Source of the DNA: Actinomycetota bacterium
GTDB lineage: Bacteria; Actinomycetota; Acidimicrobiia; Spongiisociales; UBA5794
Reading direction: 5' to 3'
DNA: 8,189 bases
Assembly (NCBI GenBank): GCA_003648875.1
Contig: QMQC01000063.1
Location: forward strand, 1 to 8,189
The translations under genes were made by a program, and so were the position numbers. The notes beneath the pieces were generated by a model. The model saw nothing but the letters and a program-made list of their open reading frames with translations, had not been told where the DNA came from and searched no databases. Of this stretch, positions 6,429 through 8,189 are shown in pieces (position 1 is the first letter of the stretch; every line of letters begins with the position of its first letter).

Positions 6429-7384
6429 TACGACCTGAGACGACCAACCCAGACAACTCCGCGACCACAGGTCGCGGAGTTGTCTGCGTTACTGGCGTTC
6501 AAAGCGCGATCCGGCCCGGGCCAAAGGAGATGTCCGCAGAGCACTGAGGTAGCGCGCCCGTCAATCTGCTCAGTTCTCCTGCGAACACCAACCGCAAGAG
6601 CACCCCCCGCCAGCAAGGTCACCAGACTTGCAGCGCCGATGGCAATGAATCGAGTTCGCAGTCGCGAAACAGACGCTAGGACCTCGGCTTCGCTGGCTCC
6701 CATTGCCACACCCCACGGTGCGGTACGCAGAGGCACGTACGCCATGACATGCCACGGCGACTGATCGAGGTTCGTCGCGTCCGCATTGTGTGCGACACGC
6801 TTGACGTTCGGCACGCGATCTCGTGCAACTGCGTCGTAGAGCTCAGGATGATCCCCTGCCTGGAGCACGTGGCTTGGGCTGGTCGAGGCCAGGACCAGGC
6901 CCCGCTCATCGACGAGATCGGCGTGCCCAGTCGAACCAAGGATTCTTGTGGGCTCAACGAGATCCGTCACAAGTGGCTCTGTGAGATCGAGCAAGCCGAC
7001 GAGAGTGCCACGCCTCGAGCCTTCGTTGTCGTACACAGGCACGCTCAGGGCGACCTCGACATGGCTTGAGGTTGGAGAGAGACACGGCATCGACACACTT
7101 CGAACGTTGATACCCACACCACTCTTGATCTGATCGGCATTGGCGCCAAGGTGTGTAGAACTCGCAGATGCTGCGAAGACGACGTTGCCATGCTCGTCGA
7201 ACCACACGACGCCGCTGCTCAACGTTGCCAACCGACCGTACACCGTGCGCAGGGAGCTGAGCAGCGGATCTGCATCCAAGTCACTTTCATCACCCAAGGA
7301 TGCGGCGAGCAACTCGAGCTCGAAGAACTGTTCGATGAGGAGGCGGTCTGCTTGGACTGCTGCCATCGCCGAAGCCGTCATCAT
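6365..7384 (-). pseudogene. Truncated Cache-type sensor protein relic
   Basis: The frame codes for 339 residues. Residues about 11-240 look like a double-Cache extracellular ligand-binding domain: a long N-terminal helix, then LSSGVVWFDEHGNVVF, VALSVPVYDNEG, GHADLVDERGLVLASTSP and WHVMAYVPLRTAPWGVAMG. One membrane helix (246-266) follows, ending in GVRRRTEQ. Such domains usually sit between two membrane helices, with a kinase, cyclase or methyl-accepting domain behind the second. Here the first helix is missing, and neither the frame upstream of 7384 nor the other frames checked encode one. No output domain follows: after about residue 276 the frame turns into unrelated sequence, crosses the terminator at 6450-6486 and ends antisense to the last 64 bases of the cupredoxin gene. 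A shifted frame after the helix gives only about 25 more residues before a TGA. I judge this a decayed gene; an expressed soluble sensor fragment is possible but less likely. Confidence 0.6.
6450..6486. terminator. Strong hairpin, probable bidirectional terminator
   Basis: A perfect 17-bp stem (CAGACAACTCCGCGACC paired with 6470-6486) encloses a three-base ACA loop, starting 22 bases after the cupredoxin stop. There is no clear run of T on either side, so it is a hairpin-type terminator without a good U-tract, as is common in actinobacteria. It lies at a convergent junction and could serve both strands. The minus-strand relic frame reads straight through it. Confidence 0.75.
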
Positions 7385-7567
7385 GCAGGCCTCGGCGCTC
7401 TCACAAGGTGCTGGATTGCTGGAGTGAAGTGTCGGTGAACACGATGACGGGATCCACGTGCCCGTTGCTGTCCGATGCGTCTTCCGTGGGAGTCGAATCG
7501 CAGGTTCTTGCAGAATATCTTTTGGATGTCGGTTGTTGGAAGGGAGGCGCGTCAGTCTGGAGAACGT
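7385..7567. other. Intergenic gap with possible promoter of cupredoxin lipoprotein
   Basis: These 183 bases lie between the relic sensor (minus) and the cupredoxin lipoprotein (plus). An AT-richer patch near 7510-7525 (AGAATATCTTTT) is the best candidate for a plus-strand -10, but I find no matching -35. Minus-strand frames here carry no hydrophobic segment that could be the missing first membrane helix of the relic. Nothing else is apparent. Confidence 0.3.
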
Positions 7568-8068
7568 ATGACCAAGCGAAACATGCTGCTCGGCGGCCTA
7601 GTCGCGGGGGCGGTGCTTCTTGCCGCCTGCTCGAGCTCGTCCGGTGACGAAACCACTACGACGGTAGGCGCACCTGCTGGAGGCGATAGCGAGGTTTCGA
7701 GTACGTCCGGTGACGAAACCACTACGACGGTGGGAGCACCTGCTGGAGGCGATAGCGAGGTTTCGAGTACGTCCGGTGACGAAACCACGACGACGGTGGG
7801 AGCACCTGCCGGCGGCGATGGCGACGTATCGATCGAGAACTTTGCGTTTGGTCCAAATGACATCACCGTATCCGTTGGTGACACGATCACGTGGATCAAT
7901 GACGAGACAAGTGTCGGTCATACCACAGCATCTGATGACGGCATCTGGCACTCTGACCTCCTGAAGCCAGGCGACACCTTCGAACAGACATTCACGGAGG
8001 CTGGAACGTTCACATACTTCTGCTCCATCCATCCGTCGATGAAGGCGAGCATCACGGTCGAGGGCTAG
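7568..8068 (+). CDS. Amicyanin-like cupredoxin lipoprotein with repeated linker
   Basis: This is a 166-residue protein with signal peptide 1-20 and lipobox LLAAC (C21). A linker at about 25-85 is made of nearly three 22-residue repeats (SGDETTTTVGAPAGGDSEVSST). One cupredoxin domain follows (about 86-166): VSIENFAFGPNDITVSVGDTITW, then H118, C152, H155 and M158 in YFCSIHPSM. The C-x2-H-x2-M loop is that of amicyanin and matches domains 2 and 3 of the large secreted protein at 1-1099, so these are probably paralogues. The ATG at 7568 is supported by GGAG five bases upstream and by the lipobox position; the longer frame from 7475 would hide the signal peptide. It has its own 183-bp upstream gap and no operon partner on its strand. 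Role: membrane-tethered electron carrier or copper binder, inferred from the family. Confidence 0.92.
   Translation: MTKRNMLLGGLVAGAVLLAACSSSSGDETTTTVGAPAGGDSEVSSTSGDETTTTVGAPAGGDSEVSSTSGDETTTTVGAPAGGDGDVSIENFAFGPNDITVSVGDTITWINDETSVGHTTASDDGIWHSDLLKPGDTFEQTFTEAGTFTYFCSIHPSMKASITVEG
7640..7831 (+). repeat. 66-bp tandem repeat within cupredoxin linker
   Basis: Units begin at 7640, 7706 and 7772, each with TCCGGTGACGAAACCAC. Units 1 and 2 differ at only two of 66 positions; unit 3 is diverged and loses similarity near 7826. Each unit is a multiple of three, so changes in copy number lengthen or shorten the Thr/Gly-rich spacer between the lipid anchor and the copper domain without breaking the frame. 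The near-identity points to recent duplication. Confidence 0.92.
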
Positions 8069-8189
8069 CTGGCCTTCTCGACGGACGTGGTGTACACCAG
8101 TTTCACGACGCCGTTGCTGAAGTCCTGTGACTCGACCAGCGTCAGCGGCCCCTCGCATGGTTCGGTGAACAGAGGTACGCCCCTGCCGA
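8065..8189 (-). CDS. C-terminal end of a DHFR/RibD_C-like protein (5' end beyond window)
   Basis: On the minus strand an open frame enters from the right edge and stops at TAG (8067-8065). The last 41 residues include GRGVPLFTEP, then GPLTLVESQDFSNGVVKLVY. This resembles the C-terminus of bacterial dihydrofolate-reductase-like / RibD C-terminal proteins, which end in a G-G-V-x-L-F motif, an LxLVES strand and a final GVVxLxY strand. The catalytic part is outside the window, so function cannot be confirmed. It converges on the cupredoxin gene, and the two stop codons overlap in CTAG. It does not look linked to the copper genes. Confidence 0.65.
   Translation of the reverse strand, partial: GRGVPLFTEPCEGPLTLVESQDFSNGVVKLVYTTSVEKAS

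Noticed and set aside
7640..7831. Possible CRISPR-like array
   Set aside because: The repeats are directly adjacent with no unique spacers, their period is a multiple of three, and they lie inside a clear coding region.
7598..8158. Minus-strand open frame of 186 codons
   Set aside because: It is a shadow of the repeat-containing cupredoxin lipoprotein; the repeats only keep a second frame open.

Overview
The window looks like chromosomal DNA from a high-GC Actinomycetota bacterium. The codon use is GC-rich, and the window holds several lipoproteins with a short signal peptide ending in an alanine-rich lipobox plus Thr/Pro (TTTT, TPTTTVP) linkers. Together these suggest Acidimicrobiia or a relative; that placement is an inference, because no rRNA or marker gene is present. 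No mobile element, CRISPR array, tRNA or rRNA was seen.

Left part (1-5739, minus strand, read right to left): a tightly packed six-gene unit. The order is sensor histidine kinase (4345-5739), NarL-type response regulator (3705-4352), membrane-anchored cupredoxin with a helical N-terminal domain (2551-3708), His-rich lipoprotein (2096-2554), thioredoxin-fold lipoprotein (1213-2103), and, after a 113-bp gap, a secreted protein of at least four cupredoxin domains that runs off the left edge (1-1099). The first five genes overlap by 3 to 8 bases, so they are almost certainly co-transcribed and translationally coupled. A divergent intergenic region (5740-5933) holds a good -10 (TACAAT) for this operon and a perfect 10-bp palindrome at its -35.

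Middle (5934-6428, plus strand): a small cupredoxin lipoprotein transcribed divergently from the kinase and closed by a perfect 17-bp inverted repeat that looks like a terminator. Facing it on the minus strand (6365-7384) is what appears to be a sensor-protein relic. It has a Cache-like extracellular domain and one membrane helix, but no N-terminal membrane anchor and no cytoplasmic output domain, and its reading frame runs through the terminator into the antisense of the cupredoxin gene.

Right (7568-8189): another cupredoxin lipoprotein with a 66-bp tandem repeat coding for its linker, followed by the C-terminal end of a convergent gene resembling dihydrofolate-reductase/RibD C-terminal family proteins. 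The two stop codons overlap in CTAG.

Taken together, the window carries four cupredoxin genes with at least six cupredoxin domains, a thioredoxin-like lipoprotein and a His-rich lipoprotein. The copper-ligand loops fall into three spacing classes. A two-component system is embedded in the main operon. The simplest reading is an extracytoplasmic copper-protein or electron-transfer module under its own two-component control. The signal sensed, the redox partners and the target promoters cannot be read from this sequence.
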